A stretch of DNA of 64,000 nt from Perognathus longimembris pacificus (taxonomy: Eukaryota > Chordata > Mammalia > Rodentia > Heteromyidae). Shown piece after piece: positions 33,456-46,255 of this stretch; the first letter of the stretch is position 1; the number at the start of each line of letters is the position of its first letter. Under the pieces are notes generated by a model that had not been told where the DNA came from, did not search any database, and saw only the letters and a program-made list of their open reading frames with translations. The translations under genes and the position numbers were made by a program. Location: positions 108,903,885 through 108,967,884 of the forward strand of contig NC_063163.1 of assembly GCF_023159225.1 (NCBI RefSeq), read 5' to 3'.

Positions 33456-34447
33456 GTTCTGAAAATGCTCCCCCTGTTTTTATAGACCCTATTTTCTACC
33501 AGGACTGAGTCTTTCAGTTTTGCCTCACATGACCTGAGCTAAGGTGGTAATGAAGCAGGTTGTGGCAACAGAACAAATAATTATTTTTCTCAAGAAGCTC
33601 AGTGCTCTAGGGGAGAAGAAAATGGCTATTAAAAAGCTCCTAGGAAAGGAGGGAAAGCAAACTTAAATTTGGCAAGAGGAAAAGCCAAAATGCTAAAGAT
33701 CTTCAGGAGAAGGAAAGACCCTACTTAGAGCTAGGAGGAGAGAGGGATGGATCTGGGAATCCTTCCAAAGGGCCAAGTCTTCTGCAGGTTGAAGAATGGT
33801 TAGAATTTTTTCTTAGGGTTGCAGCAAAGACTTCCAGACCTTGGAACCAGGTGTAGCAGAGAGAAAGCATAGAACATATTTAGTGAAGACAGTCTCAAGG
33901 GCTCAAAGAAAGGGTTTGTGATTAACTGACTCACAAAGAAAGTGTCCCTGAGACGTTCCCAGTGATTGACTGGTGATGGATTGCTTGGAGTAGGTTTTGA
34001 AGAAGAACTCTTTTCTGTCATGGGTGGGGTGGACTGGACCCAGCTGAGACTGGGGGCCATGAGCAGTCAGAAGAGAGGTGGTGGTGGTGGTGGTGGGGAT
34101 AGAAACGAGGCAGAGTGGAAAGGGACAGTACTCAGGTTATCATTAGAGAACTGCATTTCCACTCAGGGAGCAGTGGTAAGGAAGTGGAAGAAATGACAGG
34201 GCTGCCTACTGGGACCCCCGAAGGCCTTGACCTGTCTACCTGGAAGGACACTGCGTGTTAAGATGTGAGTAATCTCAGTTAATGATGTACTTTGAGCTTG
34301 AACACTTGAAACAATTCAGATAGTAAAATAAGACCAGAATTTTAGGCCTCATACCCAAACTCCTGGGATTATGGTTTGAGGCCAGCCAAAACGAGAAAAA
34401 CAGAGAAAAAAGGGCGATGACCAACATTTCAAGATTCCATCTTGACC

Positions 34448-34668
34448 CACGGCTAAGCACAGTGGTCCAACCTGTTGTCTCAGCAATGTGGTGAGGCACA
34501 AATAGGAAGTAGGAGAATTACATTTCAGGCTGGCCTGGGCAGACAGGAAGACCTTATCTCAAAAAAATAACGAGCACAAAAAAGGCTGAAAGACTGGTTC
34601 AAGTGGTAGAGTGCCTGCCTAGCCAAGTGTAAGGCCCTAGGTTCAAACCCTATTAACAAAATAAAAAG
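34448..34668 (+). mobile_element. B1-dID composite SINE
   Basis: A diverged B1 arm with an internal A run is joined to an ID-like arm (gttcaagtggtagagtgcct, box-B-like aggttcaaaccc), with an A-rich tail. Confidence 0.78.
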
Positions 34669-34750
34669 ATGAGGGGATGTATAAATGAATATAGACTAAA
34701 TAAGAAAAAGAGGAACTCATAGGATAGAAAGTTTTTAGTATAAGGACGGA

Positions 34751-35013
34751 CTGTTGTTGTTGTTATTATTATTGTTATTATTAATAGTCATAGGGCTTGA
34801 ACTCAGGCCTGGGCACTGTCCCTGAGCTCTTTTGCTCAAGGCTAGTGCTCTACTATTTTGAGCCACAGCGCCACTTCAGTTTGTTTTCTGGTGCTTAATT
34901 GGAGATAAGAGTCTCATGGACTTTTCTGCTTGGGCTGGCTTTGAATCTCAGTCCTCAGATCTCAGCCTCCTGAATAGCTTGGATTACAGGCATGAGTCAC
35001 TCACTTCCAACTA
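34751..35013 (-). mobile_element. B1-Geo SINE with (GTT/ATT)n tail
   Basis: The inverted arms are clear: Geo (gctcaaggctagtgctctac), linker (cttaattggagataagagtc) and B1 (tcagatctcagcctcctgaa). Its tail is a GTT/ATT microsatellite at 34751-34784. Confidence 0.9.
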
Positions 35014-35389
35014 GGACAGATCCTTTTAATAATGGAGAGTCACATGTAAGTCTCAAAGGCTAGGCCTAAGAAAAGGTCTGTTAAAGGGGACTCAGGATTG
35101 GAGCAGAGAGTGACCTTTTGATGAGGCCACATGAGGACATGGGAAAGAGAGATGGCAATAATAAGCCACAGAGGCTAAGCTTCGCTGACAGTGGTGCACA
35201 GCAATGGTTTTGGTTCAGTGGGTACCATACTCCCCACACCAAGCTAAGCAAGCTCCACACTCCAACTCTGAAACCACCACACACCTGGCCAAGGTGAGGA
35301 CAGGTTTATCTCAGTCAATGTGAAATTGATGTGGATGTTTTCACTTTCCAGTAATAATGTGAAGAGAAATGGGGGCAAGCACCATATAG

Positions 35390-35720
35390 CTAAGGTGATT
35401 TTCTTCTATTGATTTTGGAGATCTCTGTCTTTAAAATTACATGTCTCCGGAATGATTAAAATCAGCAGAAGAAATGCTTATCATGCCTTTCTCCCTCCAT
35501 TTGGATTGCAATCATTATTAATATTAAATGGATTGGGATGCTCTTAGAACTCATAATTGACTTTTAATTAAGTGCCAAACTGTTTCCAACTGTCACACAG
35601 CCCCTAAAGATTTCTGCACCACTTCTAATTTACTTGGGATCCTGGGAAGGCCCGTGAATGGATGCAGAGTGCACCCGGCTGCAGAGTTCAAGCGGAGGAA
35701 TCGTGGTCTGCTCCCCACCA
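35390..35720. other. Repeat-free AT-rich block, possible conserved non-coding element
   Basis: This has several homeodomain-type cores (attattaatattaaatgg, aattgacttttaattaagtg), a CAATCATTA-like site and no transposon pattern. Conservation could not be tested. Confidence 0.3.
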
Positions 35721-36364
35721 ACAGTATTAAAGCAAGCCAAAGCTCTGTTTGAAAAACAATTGCTATGGTGTATCTTGGCCTGATCTAGATGACATACCGA
35801 ATAATGGAGTCAAAGTTAAAGGTTTGGTGCAAAAGTCAGCTCCTAAGACAAAATTATTCATGGTGTTCAGTGCTATTGTCCTGAACAGTAAGTCATACTG
35901 ACAAAAATAAACATATAATATATAGTTTACCATATTGCATAGGACCAAGAATAATTTTGCAAAACTATGATTCTGTAGTATACTTCTGGTTAAAAGAAGC
36001 CTAAACAATATAAAAGTGTGAGAACTAAGATAGCAGTGGGAACACTGATTAGCCTCTTAATGTCTTCGAAGACACCCCTGCCCCCAGCCTGGTGCTGGGG
36101 GCTGGGAAATCTCTGTGTGCTCTCTTAATTCACTCTTTTCTATTTCTGATCAATGTCCTCTTATCAAAGAAGCCTTCCCTCTACTCCATCTGGAACCAGT
36201 GCTTTCATTTTTCTTCATTAGTTCAAACGATTAATTGATGAGTATGAATGTTTATAGCACAATCTTTTCTAAGTGTATAATTCAAGTTAGCATTCATCTG
36301 TGACTATACTCCTCAATTCCAAATTCAAACTTGGTATACCTTTGACTCATGGATTTACACATTC

Positions 36365-36540
36365 CTCCATTTATTCAAGACATATTGTTGCCCACTCTGT
36401 CTTAGACACTGTTCTAAGCTGAGAGAGTGCTTTCACAAAAAAAAGAGAGAGAATTGAAAACCCCCAGGATCCCTGCCCTCATGAAACTAACTTGTCATGG
36501 GAAATACAGCAGAGCAAACATGCCAAACAGTCAAGTTTAT
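36365..36540 (-). mobile_element. L2 LINE 3' end
   Basis: The plus-strand order 'ctccatttattcaagacata', 'cttagacactgttctaagct' and 'ccctgccctcatgaaactaa' is the inverse of an L2 3' end. Confidence 0.75.
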
Positions 36541-36719
36541 TAGATATTGTCAAGTAATGGTATAGTAAAGAGCTTCAGTACATCTGAGTAAGACTGTAGT
36601 GATGATGCTTATCCTGTTGGGTTCAAACATAAGTCCTGGGGTGATGACAGCATCCATTTGTCTGGATGCAGAATGGATGCAAGGATCCAATCATGAAGAT
36701 ACCAGCAAGAATTGTGCTC

Positions 36720-36752
36720 CAGAAACAGGAACAGGAACAGGAACAGGAAACA
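36720..36752. repeat. (AACAGG)n hexamer repeat
   Basis: Four to five copies of a 'gaacag' hexamer follow each other directly. Confidence 0.9.
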
Positions 36753-36838
36753 GATAGTGGCCCTTATGTTTAGAGTACTACCAGGTGGGGAGTGGCAGGG
36801 GATGACCGAGGAGATGTCAGGTTTGTAGGTCTTGGTGA

Positions 36839-37087
36839 AGACTATTTTATTTTTGTGCCTGTCCTTGGGCTTGAACTCAGGGCCTGGGCACTGTTCCTGA
36901 GCTCTTTTGCTCACGGCTAGTGCCTTACCACTTGAGCCACAGATCCACTTCCAGCTTTTCTTGGTGGTTAATTGGAGATAAGAGTCTCACGAACTTTCAT
37001 GCCCAGAGTGATCCTCAGATCTCAGCCTCCTGAGTAGCTGGGATTGCAGGTGTGAACTACTAGTACCAGGCTAGACTAGTTTATTTT
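36839..37087 (-). mobile_element. B1-Geo composite SINE with TSD
   Basis: The inverted Geo, linker and B1 arm are full length (36854-37072). Flanks agactattttatttt (36839-36853) and agactagtttatttt (37073-37087) differ at one base, a convincing TSD. Confidence 0.92.
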
Positions 37088-37782
37088 ACATGAGATGGAA
37101 AACCATTGGAACCATTTGGACAAGAACAAGAAAAAAATATTCACATGTATAAAGAACTCTGCTGACCTATTAAATTATTTTCCAGAATGATTCTATGAGC
37201 AAATGTATCATCTGCAGGCTGCCAGGTGCAAAGAGTTTTTCTGGAAATTTCTAGGAATGTATTCCTTTAAACATTTGTTATCTAGTTACTGAAGTTACTA
37301 GGAAAGAAGGAAGGAAAAACTCAGTTTTATGGATTTCCCCCTATATGTTATTATTGCATTTGGTATCCTGTTATGAAAAGCACAGTGAGGGTTCACCTAT
37401 TTGTGGAGTTTTAGTTTGGAGTAACTTTAAAATGAAGGGAGTTGTATTTCTCTGCAATTTCCCATTTGATAATTCTAAGTAGAACAACAGCAATTGGAAC
37501 AGGTGAAGTGTAAGTAGTTTGTACTTTGTACTGTATGTTTGAACTTTAATCTGCACGGGTGCCTTAAAGTGCTGACAAGACCAAAGTAGAATTATTTAGA
37601 ATATCCCAAATTTCCTGGGATTTGGGCATTATTTTGTGAATATCAGAAATATTAAATGCACTTCCCCACAGTGCCATATCTTGTTAAGTCATCACAGAAC
37701 CAAACATTCTGTGTCCCAGTCCAGTATTGTTGCCTCTGCCCCACACCTTTCCTTGTAAGTGCCAAGTAGGATTTATTTTTAC

Positions 37783-37998
37783 CTTTTTTTTTTTATTGTA
37801 AGGTCTATTTTGGATGGTGGCCCTTAACTTTTTGCTCAAAGCTGGCACTCTATCACTTGAGCTGCAAGTTCTACACCAGGTTTTGGTGGTTAATTGCAGC
37901 TAAGTGTCTCCTATCTGAGCTGGCTTCCAATCACAGTCCTCAGATCTCAGCCTCCTGAGTAGCTAGAATGACAGGACATAAGCCAATGGTGCCAGCTT
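37783..37998 (-). mobile_element. B1-Geo composite SINE, diverged
   Basis: The inverted order is kept (tttgctcaaagctggcactc, ggtggttaattgcagctaag, tcagatctcagcctcctgag). The Geo end is eroded, with the usual 'cagggcctgagcactgtc' region missing. Confidence 0.85.
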
Positions 37999-39000
37999 AG
38001 CTTACATTTAAATTTTCCTCCTCTATTTACATTTTAGAGACATTTTTAACCATCACCTAGTGAAGGTGAATCAAATTACAAATTACATACAGTGATTTCC
38101 CAGGCCCAATCTATCTAACACCTCTTCCTTGAAGAAATGTAAAAATCCTCGCATACTTTTCTATGCACATTTTATGCCTTTATAAGGCATAAACAAATCT
38201 GTTTTTCATAAAGTCATTTTATGCAAGCATTAACGATGTATATTTAGCATCATTGAAATACTGTTCACACTGTTAGCCATCCCAATAACTTTCCTAAGCA
38301 GCCCTTGATGAATTGGTGGAAACTTGAGTTACTATGTAAGACAGTACTAGAGGCGACTGTTTTTGAATGTGACACTACTGTTACACCTGTAGCTCTCCTT
38401 AACCACTGGGAATGTTTCTTATTGAAAGATGTATAAGGCAAACTTTGGCCTCCATTTTAAGTTTTGGTTTTTATTTTTATTCGTTGTACATGCACTAACA
38501 GGCTCTATAAGGTTTGCTTAAAAAAGAAAAAGAGCACAACTCTCCATCTTTCATTCACATCTTCCCAGGGGCAATCATTTCTCTGTGAGATGATTTTGTT
38601 TCTTAAAAGAAAAATGTTTGTACTGCTGATTCATTTCCCTAATGTATTTTTTGCTCTTTTCCTTGGTGTTAATGATTTCTTTGCCTTTCTTTGTGCTTAT
38701 TTTCTACACACTATTATTCAGCCAGTCTGAAACTGTTTGCCAGGTATCTAATTTTCCTTTCAAGATGTTAAAAAATGTCAGTTTTGTATTCATTTTTTTT
38801 CCATTCCAAAATTGTCTTGACCTATTCCAATCTGACCTGGTTTTTTCCTGGGCTTGAGGCTCAATTGTCCTTTTGGAGTTTGTTTTTTTAAATAGTTATC
38901 CAGAAGATTCTCTGCCTGTGTGGTATTTCTTTCCTCCTATAATCCATGTCTCCCATTTTATCATTTTTTAATCTTTTATTTTCTGGAATAGAACACCTTT

Positions 39001-39358
39001 CTGTGGAAAATTTTTTTTTATTTTTTATTATCACACTGAATTACAGGGAAGTTACAGTTTCATACCTTAGGCATTGGATACATTTTTTTTTTTAGTTTTT
39101 ATTATAAAACTGATGTTCAGAGAGGTTACAGTTTCATACATTAGGCATTGGATACATTTCTTGTACTGTTTGTTACCTTGTCCCTCGTTCCCCCTCCCCC
39201 TCCCCCTTTCCCTTCCCCTCCCCCTATGAGTTGTTCAGTTCATTTACACCAAACAGTTTTGCAAGTATTGCTTTTGTAGTTGTTTGTCTTTTTTTTACCC
39301 TGTGTCTCTCGAATTTGGTATTCCCTTTCAATTTCCTAGTTTCACTGTGGAAAAATTT
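39001..39358 (-). mobile_element. 5'-truncated L1 with a doubled 3' end
   Basis: On the minus strand a short L1 3' UTR with a G-rich polypurine tract (39182-39227) ends in an A-rich tail. A second copy of the last ~70 bases follows: the string 'cattaggcattggatacatt' at 39138 is matched by 'ccttaggcattggatacatt' at 39065, with a T run between. Flanks ctgtggaaaatttt (39001-39014) and ctgtggaaaaattt (39345-39358) are the likely TSD. Confidence 0.85.
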
Positions 39359-39387
39359 AGGAAGACATTTTTCCCATCTTTGTGTTC

Positions 39388-39612
39388 TTTTTGTGCCAAT
39401 CCTAGTGCTTGAATTCAGGGTCTAGACACCATCCCTGAGTTTTTGTTTTTGAAGTTAGTGCTCTACCACTGACTCACACTTCTACTTCTGGCTTTTTGGT
39501 GGCTAATTGGAGATAAGAGCCCTATGGATTTTCCTGCGCAGGCTGACTTCAAATGTTGACCCTCAGCCTCTTGAGTAGCTAGGATTACAGGCATAAACTA
39601 CCAGTGCCCAGT
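39388..39612 (-). mobile_element. B1-Geo composite SINE
   Basis: The inverted Geo (tgccaatcctagtgcttgaa), linker (gctaattggagataagagcc) and B1 arm (gtagctaggattacaggcat) are all present. It lies just right of the small L1. Confidence 0.9.
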
Positions 39613-40521
39613 TCATTCTTTTACCTTTATGTTCCTTAAGCTTTTGTATTCGATGCCCCAGTTTTGTTGTGCATTTGATTGGCTATTGATTTCTAAATAG
39701 GAAATACTTTTCTTCAGAATTTAAAGGCATTTATCTATTGCTTTCTCATGTTTATATATAATATCCAGAAGTCTGAAGTTATTCTGATTTCTAATATTTT
39801 ATATGGAGTCTACTGTTTGAGTTTTAGGATGTTTGAGAGTCTTTCTTGTTTTCCTTGATGTTTGAGAACCTCATGGTCATATGACTCAGTATGAATGTTT
39901 GTCCATTAATCCAAGCAAACAATAGATCCTCTCAACCTGAAAGGATTTGTCCTTTAGTGTGGGAAAACACACCCTTACATTTTTAAATTTTACATGAATA
40001 AAAGTATTTATCTTGTTATTTTTTCTCCTCTGATATTCTTCCCTTTACAGACATTATAGTGAGGATTTAGAAAGTTAATTGGATGCCATCCTCAGTCTGC
40101 TTTCTGAATCTTTTTTTTAATTGTTAATTTAATTTTATTGCCATGCTTTCTGAATCTTGAAGATGCCATTCTATTTTTGCATAGTTTTTTTTCTCTTTAG
40201 TGATAACATTTTATGGATAAATAATTCAGATACAATTTGACAAATGTCATGCTTACTTATATTTGTGCTTTAGTTGCGATTTCCCTTAAGAATTAAACTG
40301 TGAGGTGCAGTTGTAAAGGTGGTACTAAAAGATGGCATTTTGAAGTGGCATTAATGAAGTAGTAATTCAAAAGGAGACTCAGATATACCCCAAATCTTGC
40401 TTTGGTTTAACCATTTCTCTTCCATAAAAAGTCCTTTAAATAAGACTCATACATAAGTGAGGAATATAGGGTGAAGGTAATGTTTTACTATTGATTGAAT
40501 ATTTGAGCCCAGCTATTAAAG

Positions 40522-40791
40522 TTGAACTTTAGCTGGGTACTGCTGGCTAATGCCTGTAATTCTAGCTACTCAGGGGGCTGAGATTTGAGGATTACAGTTC
40601 AAATCCTATCCAGGCAGGAAAAGTCCATGACACTTTATCTCCAATTAACTACAGAAAGAAAAAAACAAAACAAAAGTGGCACTATGATTCAAAGTGATAG
40701 AGTAACTAGCCTTGAGCAACAAAGCTCAGGGACAGTGCCCAGGCCTTAAGTTCAAACCCCATGACTAACCAAAACAAAAAATTGAACTTTA
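40522..40791 (+). mobile_element. B1-Geo composite SINE with TSD
   Basis: Full B1 arm (ctgtaattctagctactcag), linker with a short A-rich expansion, and Geo ending in an A-rich tail. Direct repeats ttgaacttta at 40522-40531 and 40782-40791 flank it. Confidence 0.92.
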
Positions 40792-41338
40792 ATAAAAGAG
40801 TCTAGGATATAGGAGGAACTAGTTCTTCTTTAATTGTGCTAACCTACTGCCAACAAAAGTGGGACATTGTTCTCCTGTTTATTAATTACTAGGCCACATT
40901 TACTGATGGAAAGAAAGACACATCCTGAATATACTCTCAACAGCAGAGAAGAGAAACAAGACAGACAAATGCTGAGAGAGAAAGTCTGCCAATACCCACA
41001 TCACTGCTGCCATAAGTGCTAGAAAGGTGCTTTGAGGAGACACAGTGAAGAATGCATGGAAAGGCAGCAGAGTGGTTTCTCTTGTCCCGAGCTAGACCTG
41101 CACCCCTTTCCTTTACCTGAGAGACATGGGATGGAAATGAGAGCAATGTCTGGTTTTGTCCCAATCAGTGTGGAAGGTACCATTACCAGCAACGTCAACT
41201 TGTCATGCCACATAGGAGGGTGACCCAGGCTTGCAGTCATAGCATACTGACAGGAGCATAGACTTTGTTTTTGTCCCTACATGTCAAGGTTCTAAGCTCA
41301 ATCAAGAGTCAGGATATTGAGTTCTGGGCCCTCTTTCC

Positions 41339-41607
41339 ACTCAGTCTTTTTCTTTTGTCTTTATGTTGGTTGTGGGGTTTGAACTCAGGGCCTGGGTGCT
41401 GTCCTTGAGCTCTTTTGCTCAAGGCTAGTGCTCTACCACTTTGAGCCACAGCACCACTTCCGGTTTTCTGGTGGTTCATTGGAGATAAGAGTCTCCGGGA
41501 CTTACCTGCTAGGACTAGATTCAAATCATACTCCTCTGATCTCAGCCTCCTGAGTAGTTAGGATTATAGGCATGAGCCACTGGCACCTGACTCAGTCATT
41601 TTCTTTT
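41339..41607 (-). mobile_element. B1-Geo composite SINE with 18-bp TSD
   Basis: Full-length inverted element. Flanks actcagtctttttctttt (41339-41356) and actcagtcattttctttt (41590-41607) match at 17 of 18 positions. Confidence 0.94.
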
Positions 41608-43762
41608 CCTGTTTCTTCCTTTAAACTTAATGAGGCTCCTCCAATTTCTGGTCAGAGGCAAGAAAATATTAAGGATGAATGAGCTTCATGTATATATCTA
41701 TCAGAATACTATTTATACTTACAAGATATCTTCAAAAGGAGAAGAAAGAAGTAGAAAGAAGATACTGAGCCTCTAGTACATGCCAGACACTGTGCATCTT
41801 GGTTTTGCAAACTTAAGTACTAAAGGAGACTTGAGATGTTCTGGACATTGGTACAAAATAGCTATTTTCTATGAAAGAGATAATTTACCATCTGACAAAG
41901 ATCAACCAACCAGGGCCCCGTGGAGAGTAAGTCACAGAAGTGAGATGAACACCCAGCTATGTCGTGTCTTTCTCTCCAAGGAAGCAGCTAAATAGTAGAG
42001 AATCTCTCCTTTTATGTTCTACTGCTTTGACCTCCCCCTCCCAAAAATTCTGTGCATACTCTTAGTAAAGCACTAAAGCAACTGAAAGGAAATCATTAGG
42101 CCAATATCAAAAGGAATCCCAACAGACAACTTCCAGAAAAAAAAACACCCACAAAAAAACAAATGTAATTACCTAAATTGAAAAGAAAAGTTTCTTGCCC
42201 CGAAATAATTACATGTGTACTTACAAATATCTACACTTAATTAGCTTCAATGTTCAACTGAAGTTTTTATTATGTATTGTAGCTACCGAGTAAGACATTC
42301 TGCTTCCTAATTAATTTTTTCCCTTAAGAAATCTTGAAACTTATCTTGACACTTAAAAGTTCCTAAGCCGGAAAGAAAGGTATTAATGGCTAAGACTGCC
42401 TTCTACCTTTAAACACTCACCTAACCTTGATTGGGTGCCGAACTAAAAAACTGAATGCTTGAAAATACAGAGAACAGGGATAACACAAATGTTTTCTCCA
42501 GGTAGAATCTTTTATTGGTTTGCACCCCTGATTTTCATAGCTCCATTGATTTGTCTGCAGGCAGCAATTAGGCCTCAATCACTTTTTCCTTTAAAAAAAA
42601 ATCCAGTCTTTCTATTCCTTCAGGAAAGCCAGCCCACTTCACCTTGAAATTAAACAGCCTAACAAACCCCCAAACAAAGACACCCTGCAAAGAAGCAGAA
42701 TGCATGTGATGCTTTTGTCTTCTTCAAGTACATTCGGAGACCACCCAGGAATGCTGGCACCTAGTCCGTTCTCAAGGAGTGTCCATTTCTTTCTTCTTTT
42801 CACCTGCAAGTTCATAAAGATGAGGAAGAGAAGCCGTTTTTCATCATGCCACTGCTCTCCACCTACACTGGGGAAATCCACTGATATTCTTTAATTATTA
42901 AGTTGAAGGTTAAGCTATTATTTTCATGAGATTCCCAAGAAAGGTGGCTTTATGCATGCTGAAATCCATTTTGTGTAGCTGTGGCAGTTTGGAAGGGAGC
43001 AGGCTGAGTTGGTGGGAAGTCCTCTTTCTTGAGGCTATTGCAAGATGCCGAGGTGGCTTCTGGGAGCTGCTGTCTGACTCCCTTTAATAACTTCAAGATT
43101 TCTAATGCTGCCTTTAAAAGACAATCATAAAACCTCAAAAGGGGAATTATAAACACATCTATTTAGCAAATTGAGCCCGAAGTCCAGATTGTAGCATTGA
43201 ATAGCTCAAGCATTGCTAATTTCTTCACTTATCTTCACTAATATAGGTAACTCAATGGCAAGAGATATGCATACACACTCTATGCATACACACATGCATG
43301 TTCATCCAATTTTCCCATTGGAGTCAATAAAGCTGACTTAATTTCAATTGAAGAATATGCAATTCATACATATTTTTCCTGAGATGTGGTCATTATGCAT
43401 AAAAATGCTGCTCTTTGCTACAGTACATTTCATTCATGGATAATTCCCGTTGTCAGAAAGTTCTATTCCAAATTAAGATATTCCTTTTGTAATTTCTACC
43501 CAGTGAGCTTATCTTTACCCTTTGAAATAGGACTAATCCTTTCGCTTCTGAGAACTAATCCTGTTGCATAGACTGGCTCAGGAATGTAAAACAAAAATGC
43601 CCATAAGGACAGGTAAGGATCTAGCAGAAACTCTTTGATACCTAAAGTAGAAATCTAGGTAGGTATTCTCTTATGTCAACAGGACCAAAATAGTAAAGGC
43701 TATTGCAAAAACTCCCTTACTAATTGGTTGAATCTACCATAATTCTTTAATAAAAATCTTCT

Positions 43763-43990
43763 AGCCAGGTGGCTATGGTTCATACCTGTAACTCTAGCTA
43801 CTCAGGAAGCTAAGATATGAAGACCCTAGTCCAAGCAGAAAAGGCTGTGAGACTCTTATCTCCAATTAAGCTCTAAAAAAGTTGGAGCTGCGGCTAAAGT
43901 GGCAACACATTAATCTTGTGCTTTGAGCAAAAAAACCGAGGGACAGTGCGCAGGCCTTGATTTCAAGCCCCAGGACTGGAACAAAAAATA
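43763..43990 (+). mobile_element. B1-Geo composite SINE
   Basis: B1 arm (cctgtaactctagctactca), linker (tatctccaattaagctctaa) and Geo (box-B-like tttcaagcccc, end 'caggactgg'), then an A-rich tail. Confidence 0.88.
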
Positions 43991-44225
43991 GTAAGTCCAA
44001 TGAACTAAGAGCTAGGGCTCCTATCTGAAAGCATCATCATTCACGCAGCTTAGTGGAGTTCAGCATATGTTTGATGGCTCCCTCCTATGCAGTGGAAGTG
44101 TCTTTGCCTTCTGTGATAGGGAGAGTGAGAGCAGCAGTCTTCCTGACCCAGAAGAGTTGTGACTGGTTGAATGGTTCCCAAATCTGAGGAAAATCTCCTA
44201 AGAACTTATTTTTTAAGTTCTATCC

Positions 44226-44253
44226 ATATATATATATATGTATATATATATGT

Positions 44254-44288
<35 letters not shown>

Positions 44289-44290
44289 CA
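44226..44290. repeat. (TA)n/(CA)n compound microsatellite
   Basis: TA, then CA, then TA runs with TATG variants. Part of the run is close to self-complementary. Confidence 0.93.
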
Positions 44291-44694
44291 CATACTACAT
44301 GCATACATATGAGTGCATATTCTTTAAATTTCCCTGAAGGAATATTTACAACAGATCAAAGGATTCTGTAGCTTTCAAAGGTAATCCTCATGTATCTCAC
44401 ACATATTCGACCCATAGCAAATGTTTGGATATAAGTGATGTCCTCCAGCTGAATGCAGATGCCATCAAAGGTGATAGAAAGTAGAGATTGAAATTCATGA
44501 GGGAAGTCAGAGAGAGACATAGAACAAGAAGGAGACGCTAAGTCTTCCCAGGGGTCCTGATCAGTCTGGAAATGGGGCTGATGATGAAGGCTGGTAGAAG
44601 GCCACATATCCCAGTGGGATTCCCCAAGGGCAGACCTCAAAGTTAGCAAGATGAGAACTTGAACCTTTGCCTTTGCAAGGGCTGCAAAGGGAAT

Positions 44695-44840
44695 TCAGCT
44701 TCCTGGCGAGACAGGGAAATTGGTGGGAGGAAATCATGGGAAGACAGAGGAAGGAAGGAATTAAAAAGGAAGGATGACAAGTGGGAATTAGCAGGAACGA
44801 GGTGTGCCACAGAAAGTGGGCAGAGGATGAGTTGGGGAGA
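44695..44840 (+). repeat. Purine-rich tract
   Basis: A long plus-strand bias to A and G (for example gacagaggaaggaaggaatt), which explains the long minus-strand frames over it. No clear tandem unit. Confidence 0.5.
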
Positions 44841-46178
44841 AAATAAGTCTGCACTGTGGGGACTGATTGGAGCACGGAGCAGATGGAAGGGCACGTTGGC
44901 AAGTTTAGAACATGATTTACCTATGTTGTCTGGACTCTGAAAGCAGTCCCTCCCTTCACTGAACACTGATTGCAGACTATCCCTTGATGAAGCTCCAGGA
45001 AGTGAAATGAATTCATTTCTCAGATGGCCCACAAGGTTGTTTGAAGCTATAGAAGACAGTAGGCAAGTCTCTCTTGCAGTACCAACCCCCAGTCCTGTCC
45101 TTGGATTTCTAAGGGACTAGGTAACATCCCATTGAGTGGAATAATAAAGCTGTCTTACTGTGTACTGCATGTGTTTTGCATGGTAAAGATAAGAGGCTGG
45201 AACACTGGTGTAAAAGATGCCATCTTTGCCTAGGGTTATTTAGCTGGTGACAACCCCAGGCCTTCTGAGAAAAGGAGACACTGTCTTCACATTCATGGAG
45301 CAATCACTGCAGTTAGCTCTTAAAGAGCCTTCGAGCAACCTGATCCTTTGGTAAACTCTAGAGGGAACTGAGTGTGAAGATACCACACAGCACATGAGGA
45401 GTTAACTGAATGTCATTTCTTTTCTTCTTCCTCAGCAGCTACAGGGTTGTTTGTGCAAATTCTTCCTGGGGGAGTCCACATTTCTTCTCCAGGGCAGCGG
45501 TAAGGACACCTTTCTTCAAGGAGCTCTTGCTGTCTGATTGCTCTGTCCATGCCTCATTGTTCTTTCTGTAAGGTGATTAGCTGGCAGTGGGATTTCCATT
45601 ACCTCAAAGAATGAGTCCTCTGATTTCCAACCCTAAGTGAACCCGGTGAATTACAGTTGCTATTTACATCTCAGGACAGTCTGAGAGCTTGGGGTTGGAG
45701 CTGGTGTTTAAGGTCTACCACAGGTAGCTAGGTTGCCTGTATTAAGTTATCTACCCTTTCTATGGGCAATATCACTCGACGCCTTTTATATGCTCTGACA
45801 TCTAAATGGAAATGAAAGCAGTGGGGAAGGGGTCCAGGCTCCAGATTGAATAGGAGCCCTGTGTCCATCCCACAGAGTTACTGTGACCATAGGAGAATGC
45901 AGGCAACATGCCAGGTGGCTGAAAGAACAGTGTGCAGCCATTGGTGCTGAGCCAGAGCTTGATTCAAACCCAGTACTACTGTTGCTTGCCCTTAGCACAT
46001 AGAGGGTTTGCACACCAACTGATAGTTACCATTTTCCTAGAAAGTGATGACTTTATCTGTAATTGTTTTCAAGCACTAATACTGAACATAATTTCTATGG
46101 GTAGTGTGTGTATATGTATGTTGGGTGCAGGAGATAAAATAACCTTCAGCCATCTAGCTATAGCTTGTAAAAATTGGT

Positions 46179-46183
46179 GAGAG

Positions 46184-46252
<69 letters not shown>
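46179..46252. repeat. (GA)n microsatellite
   Basis: About 74 bases of GA with one GC interruption near the left end. Confidence 0.98.

Positions 46253-46255
<3 letters not shown>

Larger units (their letters stand above)
32531..36838. other. Inter-repeat sequence, 32.5-36.8 kb
   Basis: The frames at 32989-33462 and its shadow are the longest here, with no recognisable domain; the end of the first runs into L2 sequence. A (GGT)n run lies at 34075-34097. 36000-36364 shows nothing I can name. Confidence 0.4.
37088..43762. other. Inter-repeat sequence, 37.1-43.8 kb
   Basis: Between the listed elements I see no gene. 38460-39000 and 39613-40130 are T-rich and may hide very old minus-strand LINE sequence. 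42190-42470 is repeat-free, with AATTA-type cores (cttaattagcttc, ctaattaattttttc), and could be conserved. 42400-43760 has nothing I can assign. Confidence 0.4.

Noticed and set aside
33285..33462. End of a 157-codon frame (32989-33462)
   Set aside because: Its last third translates an inverted L2 remnant, and the rest has no domain.
44356..45032. Three overlapping minus-strand frames of about 100-130 codons
   Set aside because: They lie opposite a purine-rich stretch that lacks minus-strand stop codons. No domain is present and they overlap in different frames.
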